Source: Chryseobacterium capnotolerans (lineage in GTDB: Bacteria; Bacteroidota; Bacteroidia; Flavobacteriales; Weeksellaceae). From it: DNA of 64,000 bases. The notes beneath the pieces are model-generated. The model saw only the letters and a program-made list of their open reading frames with translations. It was not told the DNA's origin and ran no database searches. Where the stretch lies: assembly GCF_021278965.1 (NCBI RefSeq), contig NZ_CP065589.1, positions 4,097,001 through 4,161,000 of the forward strand, written 5' to 3'. The position numbers were made by a program, and so were the translations under genes. This document shows, piece by piece, positions 10,201-19,845 of this stretch. Numbering within the stretch: position 1 is the first letter of the stretch; the number at the start of each line of letters is the position of its first letter.

Positions 10201-13200
10201 AGATGCTTCATATTCATAATAGTTATCCGTAGCATCGTTTCCGAAACGAATAAAGAATTTAGTTGGTTTATCCATACCAATAATTCTTCCTAGTGGATCA
10301 TGAGCATGCACAAAAAGCTTTAGCTTTTTATATCTTCTCATATCTAAACTAGTATTTTTGAATACCCCTTGTGCTTTACCTGGTTTCAGTTCTTTAGCAT
10401 TCATATATAAAGAGGCCTCATTCTGTCTTTGTGCTCCAGCATTTCCGCTTAATACCTGTCTGTCAATTCCAGGAGGCAATACATAAGGAGGCTGGTTAAG
10501 AGCATTCTCTTCTATATTTACACTACCAACTTCAAGTTTTGTAATGTCAGTATCTACTGTTGATCCTTCACTTAGATCCGGGTCTATTGCAACATTTGAA
10601 TACGGAGCAAGATTCTTAGGATATTTTCTCCAATCTGATCTTACCAAATCCATTGTTCCAAATCGAAGAGTAGATGTATTTTCAAAACCTGTAAGCATTA
10701 ATCTTGCAAATCTTACATTATTAAGTACCGTTTCACTATGAGCTCCTTGAGTTTTATCAAAACTAGCAACCGGGATTCTGAACAAATACCATTTCACATC
10801 AGAAGACTGTCCGTTCTGGAAAACTCCTTTTACGGTTTTAATATCAACAATATTATTACTTCCTAGTGAAAGACTGGCCTGATCTAACTTTATTGGATAT
10901 TCATTATAGCTTTCAATCTGATCCAGGTTATAATCTCTGTTAATATCTTCAGCATCCGGAGTCTGGGAAGCTACGTTCAATGAATTGGCTTCTGAGTTTC
11001 CATCCGGATTTCTGAAATATTTGTAACGCTCAACCAATGAAGCAGCCTGACTTCCCGTAAATCTATCTGATAGATAGAATACAAAGTCATCCACTGCAGG
11101 GTCAACAATATTTGTTACAGGGTTTACAAAGGTATTCCCAAATCTCATTGCTTCCTGATCTGAACTTAATCCGTCATATCCCACATCCTGCGCTTTTCGT
11201 CCTTCTCCTTCCGTGGAGAATGCATATAGAATTGGAGGTTGCTTTGGCTGTACTCCCCAATTGGAAGTTGTTGTATTAGATGCTACTCCTGGTGCAGGAA
11301 GCCCATTTTCGTACAACATTTTTCCATCTTTAAGAATGTCTTCAGATACGTTACCTAAGTGTAATAATAGTTTTGGGTTATCTCCAAGCTTATTACCATC
11401 AGCATAAGGGTCCATCATCCAGAATTCAACATATTCAATGTTTGAGCTTACGAAGTTAGGAACACTGATTGGTCTCATAATTCCTCCCCATCTGCTCACT
11501 GCCGGTTCTGTTCCTGAATTGGTGTTATAAGGTCCTCTTTCTTTAGGGTAAAAAGAGATATCTAAAGTATTGGTATAGGTTTGATCTCCTGCTACAAAAT
11601 CTCTGTTGTTATAAATTTCAGAGAGCAACACTCTTCTGGATGCATGATTAGATACCGACTGTGGTGTAATACCTCCAGGAGCTTTACCTCCAACACCCCA
11701 GAATCTCGGGTCAATATTATACCATGACAATAATCCTCTTCCATATCCACTTGTGATATCATCACTTGCTGGCGGGATATTGAAAGGAGGTTCAGTATTT
11801 TTTTCTGGTCTTGATGCTAAGCTCCAAGCTGCAGGTTCTTTTAAAGAAATTTTAGAAGTTGTCTGTTCAAAGTCATCAATGTAAGACTGACTGTTGGTTG
11901 CCTTATTCAATCCAGGAAGAAGGTATGCTGCCTCCATCTTAAAGTTGATATTGGAAGGTGCTTCAGTCTTTATCAATGGAAGCTTATCTGTAAACCTTGT
12001 CAGGTAAGGAGCCTGATTATTATACATCATATTAATCCCCGCCATTGTATTGTTAACAGCTTCCTGCCCAAAGTTTACTTTTTGGGTAAGTGGAGATTCT
12101 GAGTAATTAATAACCGTTCCTCCTAAAATAAAGTGCTCATTGAATCTTCTTTCTAAATTCAATCCTAAGAATCTTTTTCTTTGAGTATTGAATGTAAGTT
12201 GGTTTTCTAATGAAATGTTGATTGCCTGTCCAGATTGTTTTACATTCTCATTGATGATCGTAACCGTACCTAGCATATAGTCTACGGTATAGTCTACCCC
12301 TTCAGAAAGCTGTACACCATTCGCCGAAACTTTTACAGATCCCTGAGGTACATTTACCGCTCCAAGGGAAATACCTTGTCCCTGAACACCTTTGTAACGG
12401 CCTTCCATGGTATAACGCTGAGGAACCGGAGTTTGCCCAGCGGTAGGTTTTATTTGGTCATACAGGTCATGGAAAACATATTGAGGATCATTAGTACCTA
12501 ATACCTGCTGCATATAGTCACCGAAAGGCTGCACTTTGGTAAAGATAATCCTACCGGTTTCCGGTCTGATGGTAACTCCAGGCACAAAATCGAAAATACC
12601 ATCTCCCCTAGTTCCATCTTTATTATTCTGGATATCACCATTCATATTCAGACGATCCCAGTTTAGTAATTTCAATAAGTTCAGATCTTTAACAGAGGTA
12701 TCTGGAAGGTAGTTTACTTTACCTCCTGTTTTCTGGTCTCTGTAGTATACGTTAAGGATAAACCCATCCGGAGAGACCTGCCCTGCATCTAAAGAATAAA
12801 CGTTCTTCATCATCAGTTTCCACATCGGAGAGGATACATCTACGCTGTTGTTTACTTTTAATACTTTAGTAATCAACACCGGGCTTTCTTCTGAAAACTC
12901 CCCTACTTTATATACTTTACTGCTTCCACTTACCGTATATGAATAGGATACTGCAAGAAGCTGCTGATCATTAAGCTTTTGGTTTAATGAAATATATCCT
13001 AATTGTGGCTGGAATGTAAATTCATTAGCATTCAGTTTTCTTGCTTTGCTATTAAAGATAAAGTGCTCACCGTTTACATAAGGCTGTGAGCTTCCAAATA
13101 CCTGTCCCTGGTAAACTCCATTATAATCTTTACCAGCTTCTCTTGTTCCAGCTTTTGCCGAAATATCATTATATAAATTATTCACTGAGTTATCCGGCAT

Positions 13201-14322
13201 TGCTCCTCCTATTCCATCTTCTCCAAGGTCTCTGATCCCGATAATCCCTTTCTGATAAGCTAAGTTACTGTTTCCCTGATCCAATACCCAGACCTCTAAT
13301 CTGGTGATATTAATCGTTGAATTGATCTGTGGATAGTTAGTTAAAGCATTATCATATTTATTTAAAAAGTAATGCCCTAAAAAGTAGTGCTGGTTCTCTT
13401 CATAGTCAGTGGCATTGACTTTAAAGTTATTCATTACTCCACCTCCTTGTACTACAATATTTCTGGCTTCACCCTGCTGTTGGGAAAGAACAACCGTTCC
13501 AAAGGTTTTTCCTAACTGGAATTCTGTTTTCACCCCGAACAATGATTGTGAACCACGGATCAAACTTGTGGAAAGCGGCATATTGACGTTACCGAATTCA
13601 ACTCTTTTAATGATTTTATCTTCACCGCCTTCATTAGGTTTATCCACATTTCCAAGCCCTTTCTGCTGAAGATCTTTCCAGCTTCCTTTTGCCTGCCACA
13701 CGAGGTTCATCCTGTTTTCAAAGGCAAAGCCACTTTGGGTATCATAATTGGCTTTCAACTGAAGATTTTCCCCTACTTTCCCTAATAATCCAAGCTGAAT
13801 TCTCTGGTCTATATCAAAAGTAAAGCTGGTCCTGTTCTGTGGAAGGATCAGCGGGTTATCTATTTTCTGGTAAAGTCCTGCAAAATCAATGGATGCATAT
13901 CCGGAAGGGATGATCTCAATTTTATTTCCCCCAAACAGGGTTTCAAATAATTTGTTGTTGATCATTACTGAAGGAATAAGTCCCTTCTTTCTGGCATCAC
14001 TTTTGTCTCTTCTAAAGAGGAGATTATATTTTTCCGATTTCTCCTTATAGTACGCCCTGGTCTGTATGGCGAGTACATATTCTTTATACTCTTCAGGAGA
14101 CATAGCAGTGGGAGGACCGGTAATGGTATTTCCAATTTTGGGATATACATAGTACATCCCAGTCTTTATATCGAAATAGGCCTCATACCTCGTGGGGTCT
14201 GCTATCTCGTATTGTTTTCGTATAATCGTTGTGTCTTTAGTCTGCTGTGCGAGAGCACTTACAGATATAAATAGGAACGATAGGAACAAAAATATTTTAA
14301 AATGCTTATTATTCGCCACCAA
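7222..14322 (-). CDS. sprA: Type IX secretion translocon / gliding motility protein SprA
   Basis: This 2366-residue outer-membrane protein starts with a signal peptide (first ~26 residues, ending SVSALAQ) and matches SprA in size and in its features: an N-terminal ETLFGGNKIEIIPSGYASIDF segment, repeated beta-rich stretches and a long C-terminal barrel region. SprA is the very large beta-barrel through which type IX cargo crosses the outer membrane in Bacteroidota (Sov in Porphyromonas). It is required for secretion and, in gliding species, for motility. At least four predicted cargo proteins with sorting domains lie in this window, consistent with a working system. The gene starts 3 bases after the ruvA stop; the ruvA-sprA order is common in flavobacteria. 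Confidence 0.96.
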   Translation of the reverse strand: MVANNKHFKIFLFLSFLFISVSALAQQTKDTTIIRKQYEIADPTRYEAYFDIKTGMYYVYPKIGNTITGPPTAMSPEEYKEYVLAIQTRAYYKEKSEKYNLLFRRDKSDARKKGLIPSVMINNKLFETLFGGNKIEIIPSGYASIDFAGLYQKIDNPLILPQNRTSFTFDIDQRIQLGLLGKVGENLQLKANYDTQSGFAFENRMNLVWQAKGSWKDLQQKGLGNVDKPNEGGEDKIIKRVEFGNVNMPLSTSLIRGSQSLFGVKTEFQLGKTFGTVVLSQQQGEARNIVVQGGGVMNNFKVNATDYEENQHYFLGHYFLNKYDNALTNYPQINSTINITRLEVWVLDQGNSNLAYQKGIIGIRDLGEDGIGGAMPDNSVNNLYNDISAKAGTREAGKDYNGVYQGQVFGSSQPYVNGEHFIFNSKARKLNANEFTFQPQLGYISLNQKLNDQQLLAVSYSYTVSGSSKVYKVGEFSEESPVLITKVLKVNNSVDVSSPMWKLMMKNVYSLDAGQVSPDGFILNVYYRDQKTGGKVNYLPDTSVKDLNLLKLLNWDRLNMNGDIQNNKDGTRGDGIFDFVPGVTIRPETGRIIFTKVQPFGDYMQQVLGTNDPQYVFHDLYDQIKPTAGQTPVPQRYTMEGRYKGVQGQGISLGAVNVPQGSVKVSANGVQLSEGVDYTVDYMLGTVTIINENVKQSGQAINISLENQLTFNTQRKRFLGLNLERRFNEHFILGGTVINYSESPLTQKVNFGQEAVNNTMAGINMMYNNQAPYLTRFTDKLPLIKTEAPSNINFKMEAAYLLPGLNKATNSQSYIDDFEQTTSKISLKEPAAWSLASRPEKNTEPPFNIPPASDDITSGYGRGLLSWYNIDPRFWGVGGKAPGGITPQSVSNHASRRVLLSEIYNNRDFVAGDQTYTNTLDISFYPKERGPYNTNSGTEPAVSRWGGIMRPISVPNFVSSNIEYVEFWMMDPYADGNKLGDNPKLLLHLGNVSEDILKDGKMLYENGLPAPGVASNTTTSNWGVQPKQPPILYAFSTEGEGRKAQDVGYDGLSSDQEAMRFGNTFVNPVTNIVDPAVDDFVFYLSDRFTGSQAASLVERYKYFRNPDGNSEANSLNVASQTPDAEDINRDYNLDQIESYNEYPIKLDQASLSLGSNNIVDIKTVKGVFQNGQSSDVKWYLFRIPVASFDKTQGAHSETVLNNVRFARLMLTGFENTSTLRFGTMDLVRSDWRKYPKNLAPYSNVAIDPDLSEGSTVDTDITKLEVGSVNIEENALNQPPYVLPPGIDRQVLSGNAGAQRQNEASLYMNAKELKPGKAQGVFKNTSLDMRRYKKLKLFVHAHDPLGRIIGMDKPTKFFIRFGNDATDNYYEYEASLKLTSTSATAPMEIWPMENEVNLDIQNFVDAKIRRDKMYADKITQRFRDPAFEEGEYLKRIYIKGRPSLGNVTTIMIGIKNGIPRDETGVSIDRILWINEIRLSEIENDGGYAGNASLNFNLGDFATVNTNASYTSVGFGNIDSKPAERNQSTQSAFSINTAINVDKLLPEKTGVKIPLNYSYSQTIEDPKYNPLDTDVEFSKAPNREQLKKVARTYTQQRSIGVVNMRKERVNQNSKPKFYDIENVSVTAVYNDDYFRDIYTKKNYRQYLRGYIDYNYTFKPWVIKPFNKMISDTAKSTKYLRWVKEFNINPIPTRLSFRTEIDRNYNELEFRNIEAILGGNTAGDMNAIRNRNFYFGWQYGLGFNFTKSLKLEINSATRTLNDNLDVNTMDNKAIFGNVFRAGRPVLYNHRAQLNYKLPFQYLPYLDFIDAEVGYGFTYNWNARSTALLSSPEGSLGSIGQNTNVIQATATADIPKFFGQFNYFKNINAKLQKRKQEMDSLNNVYTKQWEKNRYRYKKYKFKNKLTVLQSAAFFLTSFKQLDVSYTENNGTVLPGLLSAPNWYGYGQTLGGPTIGFLLGSQADIRRTVMENGWVSDSRFMTDPYIRMSTRELRANLQVMPMNDFRIDLNVLHNFNSNFSHSGFNYVDGDGVPDPGFTFATDMITYSNSTVLLNSSFKDGAAVYQAIRDNAMKLSQQLGGPNAEIGNDGFAKHYSIANAYVLIPAFRAALEGKSVSPIGNPKKAGMPLPNWRITYSGLKNIPIISGQFTKFDILHGYTSTYTATGIQSNIDYHGNPGGNYQTVDDAGNIKLNDGDKINPYTFAQVGYVESFSPLLGIDVTMRNNMQFGLQYNKNRMMVLGLVNHTLTEDSNTEYVVRLGYIVRNFRLGTANIRGRGTKGKGSDLNIRGDISLRDSKTSIMNILLNDSQITGGQRLLNIKLSADYNVSENLNLRVFYEQMTSKYKISTAFPLSTIRAGISATFTFGESGGGF

Positions 14323-14325
14323 ATG

Positions 14326-14910
14326 TTAAATGTTTTTTAAAATTTGTTTTACCAGTTCTTCAACCGAGAGGTCAGGATTTTGTTTTAAGATTCTATCCGC
14401 CATCTTCTCACTTGTTCGCTTAGGAATTCCTAAAACTTCTAATGCAGATAACGCTTCTTCCTTGATTTTATTATTCACCATCGACGAAATATTCTCCGCT
14501 GGACCACTGAATTTCTGTACTTTATCTTTAAGATCTACTATAATCCTTTCTGCTGTTTTAGCTCCGATCCCTTTGGCTTTCTGAATCAGGGCACTGTTCC
14601 CTGAAAGTATTCCGGAAGCAATCTCATCAAGGCTTAATGTAGATAACAGAATAAGTGCAGAAACAGCTCCTACTCCATTAACGCTTATTAACAAATTGAA
14701 CATTTCTTTTTCCGAACGAGTGTTAAAGCCGAACAAAAGATGCGCATCTTCACGGATGATCTGCTGAATAAATAAAACAGTTTGTTGATTTAAAGTAAGT
14801 GTTTGTGAGGTCATTAAGCTGATCCCCACATAGTATCCAACGCCTTGTACATTGATTACTGTATAGGTAGGTGTAAGTTCTTGAACAGTACCTTGTAAAG
14901 AAAATATCAT
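14326..14910 (-). CDS. ruvA: Holliday junction branch migration protein RuvA
   Basis: This 194-residue protein is the DNA-binding subunit of the RuvAB branch migration complex. It has the N-terminal OB domain (MIFSLQGTVQELTPTYTVINV), two helix-hairpin-helix motifs (ISVNGVGAVSALILL near residue 75 and KAKGIGAKTAERII near 110), and the short C-terminal domain III that contacts RuvB (ALSALEVLGIPKRTSEKMADRIL). The length is normal. It is immediately followed by sprA and likely shares its transcript. Confidence 0.97.
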   Translation of the reverse strand: MIFSLQGTVQELTPTYTVINVQGVGYYVGISLMTSQTLTLNQQTVLFIQQIIREDAHLLFGFNTRSEKEMFNLLISVNGVGAVSALILLSTLSLDEIASGILSGNSALIQKAKGIGAKTAERIIVDLKDKVQKFSGPAENISSMVNNKIKEEALSALEVLGIPKRTSEKMADRILKQNPDLSVEELVKQILKNI

Positions 14911-14992
14911 TATTAATTTTTGAAACTCCCCAAATATAAAAATTTAAGCTTCAAATACCGCAATAAAGGTAAAAATAAATTGTTTTTAACGG

Positions 14993-15796
14993 TTATGGAT
15001 ATTTAATCGCTTCTGATAATTCTATCGGATTATTGTTTTTTTTCAGGGAAGTTTGTACATTTTTTGTCATTTCCCTAAAATTGGGTTCTATCTCATTTCC
15101 CTTTTCATCCTTAAATTTTGCTTTTACATTTCCAGAGGTCATCTCACGAAACGGATCATTATAATAGTCCAGCATTACCTTTTTAAGATTATTCTTTGAA
15201 ACGTTTATTAGCTTAAAGCCCAAACTCTCAAAGCTCATTTTATGAAAGCCTTTTTTCAACCCTGAAAAGGAGAATTTATAGGAATGACGTTTATCTTCCA
15301 TCTCCACAATCAGGCCTGGTAATCCTTTGAAAATATAGGGACCTTCCTGCAAGGGAATATCCTGTGTAAACCAGGCTTCCCAAATTCTTCCTTTATAGCT
15401 TAATGTTGCTTTCTGGCAGTTATAACCATATTTTTTAGCGACCTCTTTCTCTATTTTCCAATCCAACGGTATAGGTTCTGTCAGTTTATATACATCGGCT
15501 GACATATAGTAATACTTTGAGATTTTATTCTGCTTATCTCTTACTGCATCGAATGCATAGTCTCCCACTGCAAAACCATAAAAGCCAATACTTCTCAGAG
15601 AATCTACCTGATATTGTTTCTCCGTGCAAAATCTGGATTCTCCATCCTGAACGAGGAGCACCATTTTTTTGGATATCGTTTCAGAACTTAATGAGTCTTG
15701 TTTATAAATAAGATTATAGTCTATTCTCATATTCTGGGAATAGAGATTTTGAACGAATGAGAAAAGTAGAATTGCGATAACCGTTTTCAATTGCAT
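14993..15796 (-). CDS. GLPGLI family protein
   Basis: This 267-residue exported protein carries the family signature KGLPGLIVEMED near residue 127 and an N-terminal signal peptide (LLFSFVQNLYSQ). GLPGLI proteins occur in Bacteroidota, often in several copies, and have no assigned function. A conserved tryptophan-rich stretch (RIWEAWFTQDIPLQEGPYIF) precedes the signature. A strong hairpin separates it from maeB upstream, so it is probably its own transcript. Confidence 0.9.
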   Translation of the reverse strand: MQLKTVIAILLFSFVQNLYSQNMRIDYNLIYKQDSLSSETISKKMVLLVQDGESRFCTEKQYQVDSLRSIGFYGFAVGDYAFDAVRDKQNKISKYYYMSADVYKLTEPIPLDWKIEKEVAKKYGYNCQKATLSYKGRIWEAWFTQDIPLQEGPYIFKGLPGLIVEMEDKRHSYKFSFSGLKKGFHKMSFESLGFKLINVSKNNLKKVMLDYYNDPFREMTSGNVKAKFKDEKGNEIEPNFREMTKNVQTSLKKNNNPIELSEAIKYP

Positions 15797-15922
15797 ATAT
15801 CAGATTATTAGTTTTGTTTTTTATCTCACCAATTTTAAGTAAGAGTATATCACCATATATTGACCTCAAAGGTAATAAAAACATTATTATTAGTAGTATC
15901 GCTACTATAAGAATGAACGGGT

Positions 15923-15970
15923 ATACAAATACAAAAAGCATCTTTTACAAGATGCTTTTTGTATTTGTAT
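15923..15970 (-). terminator. Strong hairpin terminator between maeB and the GLPGLI gene
   Basis: A 22-bp perfect stem with a 4-base loop. The arms begin ATACAAATACAAAAAGC and end GCTTTTTGTATTTGTAT. It lies 10 bases past the maeB stop; the internal T-run can terminate transcription on either strand. Confidence 0.9.
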
Positions 15971-15980
15971 AGTAAATAAA

Positions 15981-18266
15981 TTACTTTTTCTCTCTTCTTT
16001 GCGCGTCAAGAACAGCAATAGTAGCAAGGTTTACGATCTCATCTACGCTTGAACGCATCTGAAGAACGTGTACCGGCTGCTTTAATCCCATCAGGATTGG
16101 TCCAATTACCTGTGCTACTTTCATTCCTCTTAGAATTTTATAAGAAAGATTTGCACTTTCAAGATTCGGGAAGATGAATGTGTTTGCTGGAGTTGTTCCT
16201 AATTTTGAGAAAGGATAATCGCTTAAATGATCTGCGTTCATTGCAAAATCCGGCTGAATTTCACCATCAACAATCATCTTAGGATATTTCTCATGAAGAA
16301 TACTTACTGCTTTTGCTACTTTTTTGGAAGTATCTGAAATAGCTGCAAAGTTTTCAAATCCAAGCATTGCAATTCTAGGCTCAATAGCAAATGATTTTAC
16401 TGTAAATTCAGCCATTTTAGCAATATTCACAAGATCTTCAGAGGTAGGGTTCTGGTTGATAGACGTATCTGCGAAGAAAATAGGTTTCTTTTCAGACAGA
16501 ATCATCATCATAGCCGCTACTTTATCTACGCCTTTATCTTTTTCAATTACTTCTAAAATAGGGCGCAATACAGAAGTATAGTTTTTAGAGAATCCTACGA
16601 TAAGACCATCTGTATCTCCATGCTTCAGCATTAAAGGACCGAAGTAATCTCTCTGACGAACATATCTCTTAGCTTTGTACTCGTTCATCCCTTTTCTCTG
16701 ACGAAGCTTCCAAAGGGTTTCTCTATATTTCTTTCTGTTTTCTTTCTGATCATCATCACTTGGATCAATGATTGGAATATCCAGGTTGATCCCGTAACGT
16801 TCCATTTGTTCCTTGATGTATTTTTTATCTCCTAAAAGACTTGGGTAAGCAATACCTTCTTCGTAAAGAATCTGAGCAGCCTTTAATACATTATATTCTT
16901 CAGCATTTCCAAGGGTAATTCTCTTCGGATTGGATTTTGCACGGCTCTGCATCATTCTTACCAATCTTTCATCTCTACCCATCCTGTCTAATAGCTGGTG
17001 CTCATACTCTTCAAAATCAGTAATCGATTTTCTTGCTACTCCACTTTCCATAGCAGCTTTAGCAACAGCACTTGATACTTTTGTAATCAATCGGTTGTCA
17101 AATGGCTTTGGAATAAAATACTCTCTTCCGAACTGCAGGTTCTGAACATTATAAGCCAGAATTACCGCTTCAGGCACAGCTTCTTTTGCCAAATCAGCAA
17201 TAGCATGCACTGCTGCAAGCTTCATTTCTTCGTTAATACCTGTAGCCTGAACGTCTAATGCACCACGGAAAATATAAGGGAATCCTAATACGTTGTTTAC
17301 CTGGTTAGGAAAATCGCTTCTTCCTGTTGCCATGATCACATCTTTACGGGTTGAAAGAGCTAGATCGTAAGCAATTTCCGGATCTGGGTTAGCCAAAGCA
17401 AATACGATAGGATTTTCGTTCATGCTTAACAACATTTCAGGAGTCATCACATTTCCTTTGGATAATCCAACGAAAACATCAGATCCTTTTACAGCATCTT
17501 CTAATGTTTCAATATCTGTTTGAGCAATGAAATCTAATTTTTCAGGAGTAAGATTTTCTCTTTTGTGATTGATAACTCCTTTACTGTCACACATCAGGAC
17601 ATTTTCTTTTTTAAGCCCTAATGAAATATAAAGTTTGGTACAAGCAATGGCAGCTGCTCCGGCTCCATTCACTACCATTTTTACTTTATCAATATCTTTA
17701 TTAGCAATCTGCAATGAATTGATTAATGCAGCTGCAGAAATAATTGCTGTTCCATGCTGGTCATCGTGCATCAAAGGAATATTCAATTCCTCTTTCAGTC
17801 TTTGTTCTATATAAAAAGCTTCAGGAGCTTTGATATCTTCCAGATTGATTCCTCCGAATGTAGGCGCAATTCCTTTTACGATTTCAATGAATTTATCCGG
17901 ATCTTTTTCATCAATTTCAATATCAAAAACGTTGATATCAGCAAAAATTTTGAACAAAAGTCCTTTCCCTTCCATTACCGGTTTTGATGCTTCGGCACCA
18001 ATATCACCTAATCCAAGTACAGCTGTACCATTCGAAATTACCGCTACAAGGTTTCCTTTTCCCGTATAATCATATACTGTTTCCGGCTTGTCGTGTATTT
18101 CCATACAAGGAACCGCTACTCCGGGAGAATAAGCCAATGATAAATCTCTTTGGGAAGAGTGTGGCTTGGATGGTATAACTTCGATTTTCCCTTTGGGTTC
18201 TGCTTTATGATAATCTAACGCGGCCTGACTAAAATTCTTTTCGTCGCGATTGTTGTTACTTGACAT
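15981..18266 (-). CDS. maeB: NADP-dependent malic enzyme with phosphotransacetylase-like domain
   Basis: This 761-residue enzyme converts malate to pyruvate and CO2 with reduction of NADP. The order is an N-terminal malic domain (YSPGVAVPC near residue 48, MEGKGLLFKIFADINVFDIE near 98), an NAD(P)-binding domain (VVNGAGAAAIAC near 200; ALANPDPEIAYD near 290) and a C-terminal phosphate acetyltransferase-like domain (about 430-755) of the kind that regulates MaeB-type enzymes without its own transferase activity. The length fits MaeB (about 760). The gene is flanked by a kinase 15 bases upstream and a strong terminator downstream. Confidence 0.95.
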   Translation of the reverse strand: MSSNNNRDEKNFSQAALDYHKAEPKGKIEVIPSKPHSSQRDLSLAYSPGVAVPCMEIHDKPETVYDYTGKGNLVAVISNGTAVLGLGDIGAEASKPVMEGKGLLFKIFADINVFDIEIDEKDPDKFIEIVKGIAPTFGGINLEDIKAPEAFYIEQRLKEELNIPLMHDDQHGTAIISAAALINSLQIANKDIDKVKMVVNGAGAAAIACTKLYISLGLKKENVLMCDSKGVINHKRENLTPEKLDFIAQTDIETLEDAVKGSDVFVGLSKGNVMTPEMLLSMNENPIVFALANPDPEIAYDLALSTRKDVIMATGRSDFPNQVNNVLGFPYIFRGALDVQATGINEEMKLAAVHAIADLAKEAVPEAVILAYNVQNLQFGREYFIPKPFDNRLITKVSSAVAKAAMESGVARKSITDFEEYEHQLLDRMGRDERLVRMMQSRAKSNPKRITLGNAEEYNVLKAAQILYEEGIAYPSLLGDKKYIKEQMERYGINLDIPIIDPSDDDQKENRKKYRETLWKLRQRKGMNEYKAKRYVRQRDYFGPLMLKHGDTDGLIVGFSKNYTSVLRPILEVIEKDKGVDKVAAMMMILSEKKPIFFADTSINQNPTSEDLVNIAKMAEFTVKSFAIEPRIAMLGFENFAAISDTSKKVAKAVSILHEKYPKMIVDGEIQPDFAMNADHLSDYPFSKLGTTPANTFIFPNLESANLSYKILRGMKVAQVIGPILMGLKQPVHVLQMRSSVDEIVNLATIAVLDAQRREKK

Positions 18267-18281
18267 ACGTTTTATTTTTTG

Positions 18282-19133
18282 TTAGAGTATATATTTAATG
18301 TGGTAATCTACTAAGCTTTCAATTGGTTTCTGTACTACATGTCCCACATTTAAATTAAGTTCTTCGGCTACAGAGCGTAAAATATTTTCATAATAATAAG
18401 CAATGGAGCCAATAAAGTTGATTTCAGCATCATTGGCCTCCTGATAAGGTATTACCTGATATTCGAAGAAGCTTTTCATTTCTTCGAAAACCATGTTTAC
18501 AAAGTAAGGGTGATCCTTTCTTTCGACAACAAATTTATTGAAATCAGCCAAATAAGCATTTGGTCTTGGAGCGTGATACATATGTTTCAATGCATCTTCT
18601 ATGGTAAGTTTATAATCTGTCTCAAATTCGGCGTGAAGATCTGCAGGTAATTTTTTCATGAAATATCTGCGTACCAATTGTTTTCCGATTGCACTTCCGC
18701 TTCCCTCGTCTCCCATTAGGAACCCAAGAGATGGCAGTTCAATCTTCACATCTTTACCATCAAAATAACATGAATTTGATCCTGTGCCTAAGATGCACAC
18801 AATCGCAGGTTTTCCTTTATAGGCAGCATAAGCAGCGGCCATCAGGTCTTCTTTTACAATGACTTCAGCTTTGTCAAACACTTTTCTAAGTTCAGTCTCT
18901 ATAGTTTGGCGGTTTTTTTCCACTCCACATCCTGAGCCATAAAAAAAGACTTTGGTGATTGAATTTTTTACCGATATCAGGTTGCTGTTCTTCTGTATTT
19001 CAGGTGCGATAAGTTCTCTGTTGATAAAATTCGGATTGAAACCGATGGTTTCGGTTTTCAGAAAAACCTTTTTGAAGTCATCGAGTATTACCCAATCCGA
19101 TTTAGTAGAACCACTATCTACAATAGCAACCAT
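18282..19133 (-). CDS. BadF/BadG-type ATPase, probable N-acetylglucosamine kinase
   Basis: This 283-residue protein belongs to the ASKHA fold: phosphate-1 motif VDSGSTKSDWVI at residues 5-16, an ILGTGSNSCYFDG loop near 115 and LGFLMGDEGSGSAIGKQL near 136. Members of this family in Bacteroidota are usually N-acetylglucosamine kinase-like and phosphorylate an amino sugar in recycling or uptake. The substrate is inferred. It is 15 bases upstream of maeB on the same strand, which suggests co-transcription. Confidence 0.85.
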   Translation of the reverse strand: MVAIVDSGSTKSDWVILDDFKKVFLKTETIGFNPNFINRELIAPEIQKNSNLISVKNSITKVFFYGSGCGVEKNRQTIETELRKVFDKAEVIVKEDLMAAAYAAYKGKPAIVCILGTGSNSCYFDGKDVKIELPSLGFLMGDEGSGSAIGKQLVRRYFMKKLPADLHAEFETDYKLTIEDALKHMYHAPRPNAYLADFNKFVVERKDHPYFVNMVFEEMKSFFEYQVIPYQEANDAEINFIGSIAYYYENILRSVAEELNLNVGHVVQKPIESLVDYHIKYIL

Positions 19134-19217
19134 ATTTTAGATTTTAATTTAAGGATGCTAAATTATGAATTTATCTTCAATTAGCATTTAAAACAATCTG
19201 GAAGCTGTCTAAAATCA

Positions 19218-19481
19218 TTAATGTTTAATCTTAGTCTTTTTTTCATTGAATTGTAGAAGCCAGTCTTCAATTTCATCTTCCAGATAAGATGCCTGCAGCA
19301 CCATAGCATTGATAAAATCATCAGGAACAGGTTCATCATTCGAGTTTTCAAGATTCCAAAGCTCATTAGACATATTTTCATATTCAGAATACACTCGTTT
19401 GAAGCGGGAGTTTTCTTTTTCCAGTGCTTCAATATTTTTCTGTTGAAGCTGGAATTTTCTGTATTTGTTTTGACTTTTCAT
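19218..19481 (-). CDS. Small hypothetical coiled-coil protein
   Basis: An 87-residue, highly charged protein with probable coiled-coil character (LQQKNIEALEKENSRFKRVY). It has no signal peptide or membrane segment. Another frame over the same stretch (19181-19432) is also open, but the chosen frame has the more protein-like composition and a proper ATG. I do not recognise the family. Confidence 0.55.
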   Translation of the reverse strand: MKSQNKYRKFQLQQKNIEALEKENSRFKRVYSEYENMSNELWNLENSNDEPVPDDFINAMVLQASYLEDEIEDWLLQFNEKKTKIKH

Positions 19482-19845
19482 ACAAATATTATTAACAATT
19501 GGTCATAAAAATTTAGAGTAGTATGCTTTCAGCTGGGCATTACAAGATAGGAAAAACCATTATCACAAGGATTTGAAAATGAATTTATTATCAGGTTAAG
19601 GTAACTTCATTCCGCTTATTAAAATTAGAAATAATTTTTATTTAAAAAAATATTTTAACAACTTTTTTCAGTGTTTAACATATAGTTATAAATTTGCATA
19701 TTCATATTGTTAAGTATCCTGATTTAAAATAAATGAAAACCATTATGAATACATAGGATCACAGGGGCCATTGATCGTTTTACTTATAAAACATTCTAGT
19801 ACCCAATACAATATAAGATATATTTTCAGTTTTTATATTAATTAA
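19482..19845. promoter_or_regulatory. Intergenic region between divergent genes, promoter for the GtrA operon
   Basis: Very AT-rich 364-base gap between a minus-strand and a plus-strand gene. A Bacteroidota-type -7 box TAAATTTG (TAnnTTTG) is at 19689-19696, facing the GtrA gene, but no clear TTG -33 box was found at the usual spacing. No RNA or gene recognised. Confidence 0.35.
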